DNA of 64,000 nt from Saxidomus purpurata (GCA_022818135.1 JAFMSR010000002.1:58333740-58397739); one strand, 5' to 3'. Positions 45,337 through 56,290 are shown, counted from the stretch's first letter. Numbers and translations: made by a program. The notes: a model not told the origin generated them from the letters alone.

Positions 45337-46524
45337 AAACATGTAGCAGAGTGTCACATACAAGGCTAATACACATCTCTGATTTACTATTCATGTTTAT
45401 AATTAACTACTGTAGTGATGAAATTTAAACTAATGAAGTTATTTAATAATCATATACAACATTTCCCCTTTTTAATGATTTTTGCCTTTTTTTGAGACTT
45501 CATTAATTTTGCATGTTTTAAATTTAAAACCACAACTGTCATTTCATTATAGTAAAACGCGCAAAATGTGCCAGTTTTACTGAAAAGAAAAGCGTAGCGC
45601 ATACGCTATAACAACTTTTTACGATCCCGAACGGAACAGAATAAAACATGGTTATATCATTTAAATAAAAAAGGAATACTAAAAAAATGTTCGTTTTTTG
45701 AAACGAGTATACGTATATTTTATTTTTCCAACTGTCGCGCTCGAACACTTGCGAATGATCGACTCGTCTGCTCGGTTATAGTGTTTTATGGCCGGACATT
45801 ACGTAACATTTATAAAGACCCGTAATAAAATACTTAAAGCTGTATATTGGGTTTTGTTTTATGCTGCATATACTGATTCAAAAGAAAAAAATATGTCTAT
45901 GAAACGAATATATTTTACTGAATTCTAGAACTATACAATGATAATTTATATAACTTTTCATCATATTATATACAAGACCCGTATGTTTTATTAATAATAA
46001 TATTATTATTCACATAATTTTAAAGTTTGTAAAATGTTTAAAAAAACCTATTTATGTTTTTTTTTCTCTTTTTCAATCACTTGGACACAGAGACATATTT
46101 TATACATGTCTAAATTGAAATAGTGGTTTTCACTATTCTTTGACCCCAGCGCCAATTGATTTCATTTGATAGGAAGGTGAAAATGTCATTTTATGAAGTA
46201 GTGTAGAAAGGGAATGTCTTGAAGATCCACTTTTGTTTGCACAATACAGATGCAGTCTAAATTCGCGTATGTTTTGTCTTTTAAAGCTTTCCGAAGAAAT
46301 GAATTTGTTTTTAAATTTTGTTTCCTCCTTTAACAGTGTAACTTTAAGTGTGAAAAAAATGTATATAAACAAATCATTGATATGTGGCAGACTTTTAAAT
46401 TGGAAATGACCCAAACTTAGTAAAGGATGGCATTTAAAGTTGTCTACATTTAAAAAGAGCAGACACCCATCTTACGATGCAGACAGTACTTATCATGACA
46501 AAAAGATAATTTACGAGTCCAATA
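45337..46524. other. No gene recognised
   Basis: AT-rich sequence. ORFs at 45539-45748 and 46133-46414 (minus) are compositionally AT-driven and lack splice or family support. Confidence 0.4.
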
Positions 46525-46865
46525 GTAGTCCACCCACGCGGTCAATTCGACCTAGGTGGGAGTGACTTTAGCCTTTACAGGGACTTTCTTGTGCACAGCT
46601 AGAGAATGTAGCTTGAAAAGGGCCCTTGCGTCTTTCCCCCAACGCAGTCACTGTTAGGAAGGACTTGGCAAGGCAACAAAGAATCTGCTTTGCCGACAAG
46701 TCGTCACCGGCACGCTAGGCATGTGTAGAAGGCAGTCTTCGCAGCACATCCCTCCGTCATGTAGAACACAAACAACTCTTGTCAGGGCCACTCCCCTACG
46801 TGTTGGTCAAGGCCTCAGCAGCTACAAGACCGAAGTCAAGCATGACCCGGCGAAACCCAGTGCCT
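46525..46865. other. GC-rich block of unknown nature
   Basis: About 340 bases that are clearly richer in G and C than the neighbourhood, from 'ccacccacgcggtcaattcg' to 'cgtcacgaggggctgagg'. All six frames contain stops. Short inverted pairs occur (for example cgtgacgt/acgtcacg near 46873). It may be a decayed LTR, SINE cluster or RNA-derived sequence; I cannot decide. Confidence 0.4.
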
Positions 46866-47399
46866 GCTTCGTGACGTGAACGTCACGAGGGGCTGAGGCA
46901 GATTCCATTAGTATTCCATCGCTATACCCTTTTATTGTTATTTTCGAAAACCGTGAGTACGTCCACAGTTGCACGATTGTAGTAATTGTACTGACACTGG
47001 CATGCGCCACGTGTCACGTTCATTTTGTCTGACCGATTTAATCTGATGAAATGTAACACCCACCCGTTTGCAGTGTGTATCTGTTGGCGGGCAATAAAGG
47101 ACATGTTCTTTTGCATTCTCTTTCTAAAATCTATAATTTGATACCTTTATCAATTTTATTAGAAAAATAAGCTTCAGCCAAAAAGAAACAAAATTCATAC
47201 TCAGCTTATAAGGTTAAGTGTCTTAAAGCAAGATTCTGTAAATGACAAAATCGCTCAAAGCCAAAATGGGCCCGTTAAAATGTCTGTCCATCATGCACGT
47301 TATTCAATGCCTGTTAATGTAAAATGCAAATCTGCATTTGCCGTATTCCGCATAACGATACAGCAGGCTACATTATAGGAAACACGGACCTATATCATA

Positions 47400-47602
47400 G
47401 GTGGAACGAACATACCTTTGACTTTTTCCTCCAAGGTGGATAATCTAATGTAATATACGTAATATACGGACCCTGATTGACCCCTGCTGTGAATTCGCTC
47501 TGAAATCGCATGGCTGACTGGCCGGACCCCTGTGCTGCATGCCCCACATTCCTGTTCAAGAGTCTTTAAGAAAAACAGTCAAAGGTATGTTCCTTCCACC
47601 TA
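47400..47602. repeat. Inverted repeat, ~30-bp arms
   Basis: 'ggtggaacgaacataccttt' at 47400 is the near reverse complement of 'aaaggtatgttccttccacc' ending at 47602. The arms differ at a few positions. The loop of about 140 bp includes 'acgtaatatacggaccctg', which recurs in the palindrome near 43211. Confidence 0.7.
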
Positions 47603-47658
47603 GAGACACTTCCTATACGTATATTGATAGTTCAGTCATAAGTGACAGGTAATCGGGG

Positions 47659-47838
47659 AAGTAATTAAATAAAAATGACTTGATATGGCTTTAAAATAAT
47701 GATTTAATTAACTAAATTAACTAAATTAACTGTGCTACAATTGTGCCTGATGAATTGTATGAAACGCGTAGCACAGTTAATTTAGTTAATTAAATCATTA
47801 TTTTAAAGCCATATCAAGTCATTTTTATTTAATTACTT
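47659..47838. repeat. 180-bp foldback with ~80-bp arms
   Basis: The left arm (aagtaattaaataaaaatga, then cttgatatggctttaaaata and so on) is matched by the reverse complement on the right down to 'aattactt'. The left arm has one extra 'ctaaattaa' unit of about 10 bases. The loop contains a hammerhead-like core. A TA microsatellite follows at 47838-47857. Confidence 0.85.
47741..47776 (+). ncRNA. Hammerhead-ribozyme-like motif (type I, minimal)
   Basis: The order is stem I TTGTGC, box CTGATGA, ATTGTAT (a weak two-pair stem II), box GAAAC, GCGTA, then stem I GCACAG. Stem I pairs GTGC with GCAC plus flanking T-A and T-G. Stem III is two pairs (A-U, C-G) closing a GC loop, with a GUA cleavage triplet. 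All invariant core bases are present. The tiny stem III with GAAACGCGTA is as in hammerheads of Penelope-like elements. The A/T-only stem II is the weak point. Confidence 0.5.
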
Positions 47839-47857
47839 ATATATATATATATATAGG

Positions 47858-48695
47858 TTCATGAGAGTACTGATCATATTATATACATATGATTATCTGT
47901 ATAACGTCCATGATCCGATATGCCACAGACTATTTTTGAGGGGTTGAGAGGCGGAGTCGGATAGACAGTCTGTTGCTTGTGTGCCTATTTGAGCTGCGAA
48001 CATGAAAACATGAAGAGTTAGATATTGTCTTCGTATCCGACCTTATATCCGACCACGTTGCAGTCGTTGGGAAACAAACTGTACCGCAAGAGTAATCCAA
48101 TCGGCAAAGTGTTTACAACTGTATTCGTGGATGTGATTGGTTAGAAAAGGCATATATTTCTGATGAGACCTTTACGCGGTCTCATTTCTTTATTAAGCAT
48201 CGGGGAAGTAGCATGTGAGTATGTTTACCTGTCACTTATGACTGAACTATCAATTAAATTAAAGTTAAAAAAACCTTCTTACGTTGCGATAGTTTTTGCC
48301 ATTTTTTTGTATTTTATTTGGCGTTTCGATTTTTCTTGTTTTTAGTTCTCAATCACCTGCACAGAATGGCCACCTTCGGAATCATTTATCTAGAACTGTT
48401 CTTTCAATTTTATGAACTCGCATACCTATTCGTTTTTGGGTCTGTCAACCCGTTATGTCCACAGCGTTGTATTCCTCGAAGAGGTTTACCTTTGAACAGA
48501 CTTGTACTTACTGATAACAGTTATATAAGTATAAAAAAAGGCATTGTCTAGAGAACCGGAACCGGTTCCCTAGACAGCGACCTTAGCGAACCGGAATCAG
48601 ATCTCTAGTCTATATCCGTCTATACACTAGCGAACCGGACTTGTTTTTATGCATATATTACAGGTTATTGAGATAAGAAAATGGATTATTTAATA
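47858..48695. other. No gene recognised; ACCGG palindromes
   Basis: Contains 'gaaccggaaccggttccc' and related 'gcgaaccgga' pieces at 48553-48632, which look like the subterminal part of a further MITE with no second end visible. The ORFs here (48163-48551) have no support. Confidence 0.35.
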
Positions 48696-50721
48696 CAGTT
48701 AAACTTCGTTCGCTCGAACTTCATTCGCTCGAACACTACCGATCGCTCGCACCCGACCAGCGGTCCCGGCAAAAGCTCTATATAAATCATATTGTTCCAC
48801 CACCGAAACCTCGAACACCGATCTCTCGAATCTGTATGGCGGTCCCTTCAGATCTATTTCATTGTAAAGTACATCCTTTGGCTCGAACAATAAAAGGTGC
48901 TAATCGCAATTATCGAGCAAACAATGCATTGATGATCAGCTGTCAACAAGCGCTGTGAAACGGCGTGTGTTATTCACACCCCATTAGTGTTATATCTGTA
49001 GCGTGATGGCGTGGCGCCGTGCCCTGCCGCCTTTTCGTGCCGCCACTCTGCCCTTTCTCAACATCCATTTTGCCCTAAAGTCATGATATTTTATGTCCTT
49101 TATCATCACCATTCAGCCCTAACCTTAATCCGACGCGTGCTCGGCATTGGATTGCTGATTACATAAACGCCCGAGGCGATCAAAAGACACCGCATGTACA
49201 CCTGTTATTTTCCGATAATCACGTGTCGTTGCTGCACATGTACGTGATGTCAGAAATAAGTCGGCGTTTTCTTTGATATTTGTACAAAGTTGTGGTTTAA
49301 TCCGAGGCAATCATGGTGCTTAGAATAAATCATCGCGAATTATATTTATAATCGATCAATTATTAATTATTTAAATGACCGAGTTGTTCACACATTTATT
49401 AGGGATGGATTTTGATATTTGCGAGTACTTTAAACAAAAGAAAATGTTACGGACTGGCGGAGATCAAAATGCGTTTGAACACGATTGATTTCTCGATGAG
49501 AATTTAAAGAACGAACACTCAATTTTGTAAATTGTAACATTAGAAAAAGTGTCTGCAAAACGTAAATTAAAACAGCTTGAAAAAGAGCGATGGTTAAAAA
49601 AAGGATTATCAGATTTTTTTTTGTATTTAAAACTTAAAATCGCGAAAAATCGAAGAAATGTAAACGAAAATCGCGGACATGCGAGGTCGCGAAAATATGT
49701 GACAAACGGGGAACTGGAAAAAAAAATGCAGGAAACAAACAGAAAAATATTACATGCACACCTAGAGATTATGACATTAACTCTATGACCTGTGACTCGA
49801 CCCTTAAAATTCTCACCTTAGCTCTTGAAAATTTGATTTTGTCCTAAGAAAAGTCGATGACCATTCAGTTTCAAAGCCTACTGAACTAAACATCCTGTCT
49901 CTAGGAATTCATCAGAAGCCCTCTGAAATAACTAAAAGCCAGGAGCTTCCGGGGGGCATCTGGCCCCCAAGACCCCACTGGGGGATCCTTGCGGCCCCTA
50001 GCTTCAGTTTTAGGATTTTCCGTTTTTCAAACTTTCACCCATGTAATCAGTGGCAATGTTTTCCCATTGTTTTACATGTTATTTTAGTACACTAATAAAG
50101 TGTAGATACAATATAGTGCTTTAATAATGTCTTTTGTTACTCTTGTTAGGAAAATGCCATAAAGGCTAGTGTTACAGTAGTAAGTTAGCACACATTATGA
50201 ATCACAACAATTAACGGAAATGCCCTTCACTGAAAGAAAATCGCGCACTGTCTCCCTGCCCTTTTCTGACAGCCCCATGCCCTTTTTTCATCCTGGATAT
50301 AACACTACACCCCATTAATCTTACAATCAAAGGTTATGATGTACAAACAGACTGAAAGTCGCTCACGATGTTTATAGCAATAAGTAGCAGATTGGCTTTA
50401 ATTTAAAGTTTGTTTTTTCAGAAAATTGAATAAATTATTTAATGAATGACAAACATTTCGTACTTTTACATTACAACACTTAGAATAAACTGTGAGTTTT
50501 AATTTGTCTTTTAATCAAGGGTAAGCTACAAGTTTATAATATACATGCACATTTACATGAGCGTAACATTGTACGCGCAATAACTCCCAATGTGGTCTCG
50601 ATAAAGGATGTATGGCGACCTCCGTGACTGATCATGCTGACAAACCTCGATCGCTCCAATTACCGATCCCTCGAACCGAAATCGCTGGACCCTTCGAGTT
50701 CGAGCGAACGAAGTTTAACTG
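48696..50721. mobile_element. TA-flanked pogo/Tigger-like element with perfect 24-bp terminal repeats
   Basis: It begins CAGTTAAACTTCGTTCGCTC(GAAC) and ends with the exact reverse complement, with TA at 48694-48695 and 50722-50723. Subterminal 'cgctcgaac', 'cctcgaac' and 'ctctcgaatc' repeats occur on both sides. Removing the nested insertion at 48985-50307 leaves about 700 bp with no transposase, so it is a non-autonomous Tc1-mariner/pogo-type element. Confidence 0.85.
48985..50307. mobile_element. hAT-like element nested in the pogo-like element
   Basis: Terminal repeats TAGTGTTATATC and GATATAACACTA are perfect over 12 bp and are flanked by the 8-bp direct duplication CACCCCAT (48977-48984 and 50308-50315). 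An 8-bp duplication with TAG-type ends is the signature of hAT transposons. C-rich 'gccctttt' repeats lie near both ends. The interior has a 79-codon ORF (49549-49788, Lys-rich) with no recognisable hAT transposase, so it is non-autonomous or decayed. Confidence 0.85.
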
Positions 50722-51599
50722 TATTTATAAATTAAAATCTTTCATTTAAACGGCAATAAAATGCGGGATTATCAGTTTATTTGCATTTGTTTTCAATTTG
50801 AAGATTGCCGTAATGATCTCATTCGCCTTCCGCACTTATGGCTGTAATATGATGCGGACGAATAAATAGGCGTGTCGTTATCGGCTTACCGTGTAGGCAC
50901 CAATACAATACAACTATAGAGACAATGTCATTAGTTTAGTTTTTCGAAAGGGAAATGTTACAGTGTTAAACTGATGTTAGAATAACACATAAATACTGTT
51001 ATCGTGAAATAAAAAAGCAATAGAGTTAGTAGAAGAAAGTTCAGTTATGACAGAATGAATCTTAACGGAAAATATAAAACACGTGTTTTTTCTGTTAATG
51101 CGTTTTAAACTTTGCAAATATGATACTAAAATATTTTTATCCATTAAAAGCTAGAACTAAAAGTCATTTTGAACACATATTTTTGATTCATTCTGTCACA
51201 TCCAGGCCACACCACGTGGAGGGGCTCTAACCATGGCCCGCCCCTACCCCTTGGCCAATTTCAGTTATGTATAGATGTGCCATTAGGTTGGACCCAACCT
51301 ACATTCAAACACTTAAAAAGTTTCTGAGAGTTTTCATCTGATCCACTTGATATCTGGTATTTAAATACAAATGCAAAAATACAGCAAATTACTAGTAATA
51401 TCTTGCTAGTCACAGTGAAACATTACTTTTGCTTGGTAAATAACACTAGACCATTAAATTTTAAGCGTACATTAATGTATTTCTTGTATGTATTTAAACT
51501 ATTGAACAAAACCGAAACGGGAAGAAAAATGTTCAGTGATGTTATTGCGGAAACGGCAAACTTTATTGTGTTAGACAAGTAGTTTCAAGTGCAGGGCAC
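50722..51599. other. No gene recognised
   Basis: AT-rich sequence with a C/G-rich insert at 51207-51260 ('ggccacaccacgtggagggg'), similar in style to 42585-42600, but too short to classify. Confidence 0.4.
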
Positions 51600-52099
51600 N
51601 NNNNNNNNNNNNNNNNNNNNNNNNNNNNNNNNNNNNNNNNNNNNNNNNNNNNNNNNNNNNNNNNNNNNNNNNNNNNNNNNNNNNNNNNNNNNNNNNNNNN
51701 NNNNNNNNNNNNNNNNNNNNNNNNNNNNNNNNNNNNNNNNNNNNNNNNNNNNNNNNNNNNNNNNNNNNNNNNNNNNNNNNNNNNNNNNNNNNNNNNNNNN
51801 NNNNNNNNNNNNNNNNNNNNNNNNNNNNNNNNNNNNNNNNNNNNNNNNNNNNNNNNNNNNNNNNNNNNNNNNNNNNNNNNNNNNNNNNNNNNNNNNNNNN
51901 NNNNNNNNNNNNNNNNNNNNNNNNNNNNNNNNNNNNNNNNNNNNNNNNNNNNNNNNNNNNNNNNNNNNNNNNNNNNNNNNNNNNNNNNNNNNNNNNNNNN
52001 NNNNNNNNNNNNNNNNNNNNNNNNNNNNNNNNNNNNNNNNNNNNNNNNNNNNNNNNNNNNNNNNNNNNNNNNNNNNNNNNNNNNNNNNNNNNNNNNNNN
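51600..52099. other. Assembly gap (500 N)
   Basis: Exactly 500 N, a placeholder of unknown true length. A LINE fragment abuts its right edge, so the missing sequence may hold the rest of that retrotransposon. ORFs across it are artefacts. Confidence 0.98.
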
Positions 52100-52100
52100 A

Positions 52101-52209
52101 GCCCATTTACAAAGGTAAAGGGTTCCCAAATACAGACCCATCACAATATTGAGCTGTCTTGGTAAATTTATTACTGCAATACTAAATGCTAGAATAAATG
52201 AATTTTTAA
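52101..52209 (+). pseudogene. LINE reverse-transcriptase fragment, frameshifted
   Basis: Right after the gap one frame reads PIYKGKGFPNTDPSQY and stops; after a shift, CLGKFITAILNARINEFLK follows. This is the PIYKGKGD...NYR...LGKLF...LN.R...FL segment at the start of the reverse transcriptase of non-LTR retrotransposons. It is cut by the gap on the left and by the TTAA-type MITE on the right (52210). It is a dead fragment; the clade (RTE- or Jockey-like) cannot be settled. Confidence 0.75.
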
Positions 52210-52545
52210 AGGCGGTCAATTACTTTTAAGCAACATTTTATGACAATTTTTTACTTTTTCTACATTCTGTTAGAGATTTATTTAATGATCAAAAAAGACC
52301 CATTACATAGAGTTAGATACCTATCAGAAATTTACATTTTATTATCTTTTATAAATTTTTGTTATTACTCCCCTTTAATATTAAAGTACATGTATGTAGA
52401 ACGTTGAGTATTCCTTTTTATTTCAATATAATTTCTACTTTACATTCGGGTTGGATAGATATACAAATATTTTAACATTCTGAACCAAAATGCTAGAGAT
52501 ATGACTTTATTGCTGAAAAAAACTGAAAATGCAACCTTAATATTA
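52210..52545. mobile_element. Second, truncated copy of the TTAA-type MITE
   Basis: After TTAA (52206-52209) it reads AGGCGGTCAATTAC and is then the reverse complement of 19913-19640, sharing 'acattttatgacaattttt', 'gacccattacatagagtta' (as variants) and 'atttctactttacattcg'. The other end is not found, so this copy is incomplete or its end has diverged. It sits directly in the LINE fragment. Confidence 0.65.
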
Positions 52546-52573
52546 TCAAGTTTTTCAATAATTATTACTCTAA

Positions 52574-52690
52574 TACAGTCTAACCTGACCTAAGCGGTCA
52601 GTCAAGGAAAACAGTCAATTTGGCTGTTTAAGCAAGGTGACCACTTAAAGAAGGATCGTAATTTACCATTGACTATAAGTGTCTTTAACT
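52574..52690. repeat. Single end of a pogo-like element
   Basis: 'tacagtctaacctgacctaa' followed by 'gcggtcagtc', 'acagtcaatttggctg' and 'gaccacttaaag' has the layout of a Tigger-type terminus (TA then CAGT, with short subterminal repeats). No matching inverted end was found in the window. Confidence 0.45.
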
Positions 52691-53300
52691 TATTTCTGAC
52701 ATTTATGCACAACTAGATACTCAAAAATGTTATGTGTTACGTTATACACAATGATCTAAAAGGTGCAAGACAATGACTGAAAGTGTCAATTATTAAAACA
52801 ACAAGGCCACACTTTAAAAAAATCTTTGTTGCTGTCTCCCGACCTACTTTGAAGTTGGGTCTAGGTCAATGTAGGCACGCAATTTAACTTTTTTATTTAT
52901 CTGTTTAAGACAAATAAAAAAAATAAAATGAAACATTCAATTTTAAACTATCATCTTCATTGGTCTCATCCTCAAATTTGCATGTCAACATGATAAAAAA
53001 ATAAAAAATAACTGACCGGCTTGGTCCAATGAAAATATTCAGAGCACAGCATTATTAGCTGGTCGGTCGAGAGACAGCAAACAAACCTATTTTAAATTTG
53101 GCCCAACTTGTTACAAAGTTTGCAAATCACAGTCACACTTTGCATCAGTAACACTTGCTATCATAATACCGACAGACACAAAGCATTTAGGTACTTTATA
53201 CAATATTATACCTCCAGTGACAAATGAGAAGGAGTTATTAACCTTCAAGAAACATATAATTCATATTGATATAATAATAATCCCAGTTTATTTCTATGAT
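52691..53300. other. No gene recognised
   Basis: AT-rich sequence. A short inverted pair ('ctgtctcccgaccta' near 52833 and 'ggtcggtcgagagacagc' near 53060) encloses about 230 bp and may be a decayed MITE. Confidence 0.4.
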
Positions 53301-53575
53301 ATATGATGACAAAGATGGTCTGAAGTGTCAATACATCTGGTCCTAAGTGACTATAAATATGGTCCAAAGTGTCGATAAATATGGTCTATTGGTCCAAAAT
53401 TCTCCTGTGGACCAAAGTGTCCGGTGTAACGTTGTAAACTGACCCCCATAGAATAATGACCCCGGTCATTATTTTATATAGAATAGTGACTCCTTTCTAT
53501 AAAAATACTGACACCCCTTATAAAATAATGACCCCCACGATTTTATCTATAAAATATTGACCCCCACCTAACCTA
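53300..53575. repeat. GACC/GGTC palindrome block, left copy
   Basis: Repeated 'atggtccaaagtgtc' units are followed by 'gtgtccggtgtaacgttgta', 'aactgacccccatag' and 'aataatgaccccggtcatta' with further 'tgaccccc' units. The segment 53415-53492 matches the reverse complement of 61880-61955 almost base for base. The palindrome aatgacc/ggtcatt is the basic unit. Confidence 0.7.
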
Positions 53576-53629
53576 TTACTAACATACTCTATATCAATTC
53601 AAGTCACTGTCGTGTTTCTATTGCTTATA

Positions 53630-53684
53630 TTTGTTGTTGTTGTTGTTGTTTCTGCTGCTGCTGCTGCTTCTACTGCTGCTGCGT
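53630..53684. repeat. TTG/CTG trinucleotide repeat
   Basis: (TTG)n changes to (CTG)n with a few interruptions. A simple microsatellite with no coding frame around it. Confidence 0.9.
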
Positions 53685-53699
53685 CTACAGCTGACACGA

Positions 53700-54890
53700 C
53701 AGCAGTATGACTTAGAGGCCCCGCTAAGAAATAAGCGTACATCTATTGAAAATGAAATTTAAAATGGTTTTCATTTGAATTATCATTATTGTACTTAAAG
53801 AAGAAGTATTACAATAATAGAAGATATACAAGTCGTTTTAAGGTTACTATAGAAATAGAGAGAACCGATATTTAGGCTGGAGGATAATTTGGTTTTGTTT
53901 ATAAACAGTGTATTATCATCTTTTATTAGTCATCTGAAATGATTCTGGTCATGTTTTCTTGATAGAAATTGAGATCACCCTTTAGAAATAAAGCGTTTAC
54001 GAAAATAGAAACATTTGGAAATATATTTTATATGCTAGTTCGTCATCGATTTTGAGCCTTTATATAGCCTATTTTACGGAGAAGATTTGTTTCTTTGCTT
54101 CTCCAGATATGGCATTTGATAAACACTGAAACCCGAAGAAAACCAGACTAGAAAGATTCACATAATGTGCTATCAGCGATCTGACGCCAATCACATTTTT
54201 ACTGGTCACTCATTCTAATTGTTTGTTGTGTATATTCGATTTCTGTCGTTACAAACATTATTGCATATCAGCTAAAATATTTGTTGATAAAGTTTCATTT
54301 TTCTGGTTTTGTTTTCATCTTAAAAGGTAACATTTTTCTACTGAGTGACGTCAGATAACCTTTGTTCATACCGCGGTGGCATTGTTCAAAGTCACCGCTT
54401 AAATCAATGTGCTAAAAAAGAAAGCCAGGCCTTTGGGTAGCTCCTTAATCAATCACTGTCAATCACTATTGAAAAGTTTGAAAACATAGAGATTTTGGGT
54501 AGAATCTTAGCTTATACCAAATTTTATTTAAAGTTAGGAATGATTGTGGACACCGTCCCTCGACAAGCACGTGTTTATGGTTTGAAGAGGCTTTGATGGA
54601 AAAAAAAAACTTGTTATAGGCTGGTTTTGAACCCACGACCTGTGGATCCGAAGTCCGCCTCCCGTCCTCTTACCTCGACCATGAAGCTGTACCGGATGGT
54701 CATTTTAGACATTATTCTGTATCAAAAGATCAAGTTCCTGGTAAATCTGAACGCTTTTACTCGGACAATGATAAACCGGTACAACTTCACAACATTATAC
54801 AAACATTTGACGGTCCATGAACTTAATGGATTATTTTGGAGAGTACAAATATTTGCTGTATTGAAAGATCAAGAAAATCCCAGATTATAA
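53700..54890. other. No gene recognised
   Basis: AT-rich sequence with a tRNA-like relic near 54620-54685. ORF 54627-54890 (87 codons) begins inside that relic and has no family resemblance. Confidence 0.4.
54620..54685 (-). repeat. tRNA-derived relic
   Basis: On the minus strand 'ggtcgaggtaagaggacgg', 'ggaggcggacttcggatcc' and 'gtcgtgggttcaaaaccagc' follow the order of D arm, anticodon arm and T arm with an A/B-box-like promoter. The acceptor stem does not pair, so it is a SINE head or tRNA pseudogene. Confidence 0.45.
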
Positions 54891-54892
54891 CA

Positions 54893-55110
54893 GGGGTCAG
54901 TATTTAAAGAAAACAGATAATATTTTGTTGTTCTATAGGATAACAATTTTTCATTTTGCCTTTGGAGTCATGATATTATTAGGTCCGGGTGTCATAATAT
55001 TATGACCGGTGGTCATAATCGGAGATCATATTATTATGACCCCTCGTAATAGTAATATGACCGGGGGTCATAATATTATCATGACCCCCGGTCATAATTT
55101 TATGATCCCG
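54893..55110. repeat. GACC/GGTC palindrome block, middle copy
   Basis: At least six units of the type 'gtcataatattatgaccgg', 'catattattatgacccctcg' and 'catgacccccggtcataatt', alternating in orientation. It belongs to the same family as 53300-53575 and 61780-61985. Confidence 0.7.
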
Positions 55111-55395
55111 GTCAAGTTTGGTGAAGATCGCGTCAAAATGTGATTTCTAAAGCATTCACATGTTTTTTCTGGATTTGACCTCGTGACCTAGTTTAGACCC
55201 CATAACCCAGTTTCAAACGTGACCTAGATATCATTAAAATATTCATTTTGACCAAGTTTGGTGAGGATCAGGCAAAAATTGTGACTTTGTTTTTGACCCC
55301 ACATGACCCAGACTTGATCTAGATTTTATTAAGGTTGATATTGTGACCAAGTTTGGTTCTGATCGAGTCAAAAATGTGGCCTGTAGTTAAAAAAA
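55110..55395. repeat. HINE-like monomers
   Basis: Two units with 'gaccaagtttggtgaggatc' or a variant and 'gacctagtttagacccca' resemble the monomers of the element at 14640-15430 ('gacctagtttttgacccca'). No ends are seen; the block abuts the large inverted repeat. Confidence 0.5.
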
Positions 55396-55396
55396 A

Positions 55397-56290
55397 TGGG
55401 TTGCCAGTCTTCTCTGACGTCGGGCGACGCCATAATGGTCGAAAAGCAAAGATAATCGTATTGCCATGATTCCTCGCTATGCATTTACAATGAGACCTTC
55501 GGTTAGTTGTGTATGTTTCAGATTTTTCGTATTCCATTTCGTTGCCTAATAACGGGCTTTTGTGCAACTGGTGAATATTTAAGAATTCTTTTTCATGAAT
55601 TGCTTATTCTTTTTGTGCTAAATGATTTCTAAAATCACTTTTGAATTCTCGTAAAAAAGGAAACAGAATGATAATTATAAGTTTGTTGATAGTTCCATTA
55701 GTTTCACTGTGGGCGTTTAAAAACGCAAATATTTAATGGCGTTTGTCACATTTATTTAAAAATTGGGTACATGCGTATATCGTGTCCATCTGCGTCGCAT
55801 AGTTACGTTTCTATTTTCGTGACGTCACATGACGACATTTAACAACGCCCTCTAGTGTCAGCGTACCGGAACCATCCCGTCATGAAGTTATTCTCATAGC
55901 TTTATTGATACGTTACATACTTTCTTTCTGTAAATTTATCAAAGTCATCAGAAAATGTATTATACATCCAAGTAAAAACATTTTCCTTCTTTTCACAAGG
56001 CATGTCGTGATTCCGCTTGAAGCAACTGAAATAACGTTTGAAACGTTATCGTTTTTCCACGCTTTTTGCCATTTTTACAAAACATTTCAAAATCGGGACG
56101 GTAAAAGTTTATGTAATTTTGACAGTGTTTATTTGATGATATTTGAACACAATTAATGAAATAAAAACAGGACGTCTTCGTCCTAGATTTTTCACCAATA
56201 ACGCGTGAATGATACCACTTGAACGTCAAAAGAACGACGTTTGAGAGATGACGTTCAGTTCATGACAATATGTCACTGATAATTTCTATT
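55397..56290. repeat. Left arm of a large diverged inverted repeat
   Basis: Segments align with the reverse complement of 58740-60262 in the same order: 'gttgccagtcttctctgacg', 'ggaaacagaatgata', 'gggtacatgcgtatat' with 'ccatctgcg', 'agcgtaccggaacc', 'aacgtttgaaacg' and 'gaaataaaaacaggacgt'. Identity is perhaps 65-80% by eye. CRE-like TGACGTCA (55821) and 'acgtt' motifs are frequent. ORFs on it are not conserved in the other arm. Confidence 0.7.

Larger units (their letters stand above)
47622..48254. repeat. Inverted repeat with 30-bp arms enclosing a foldback
   Basis: 'attgatagttcagtcataag' plus 'tgacaggtaa' (47622-47652) returns as its reverse complement at 48224-48254. Both copies adjoin 'tcggggaagta' (47653 and 48199), but in direct orientation. 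The mixture of inverted and direct repeats recalls the tangled terminal repeats of Penelope-like elements. Confidence 0.6.

Noticed and set aside
49549..49788. Transposase remnant of the hAT-like element
   Set aside because: The Lys-rich 79-codon frame shows no hAT dimerisation, BED-finger or catalytic motif; AT-rich composition explains it.
51563..52219. Long ORFs across the second gap
   Set aside because: They exist only because N codons contain no stops; the only real coding trace is the LINE fragment right of the gap.
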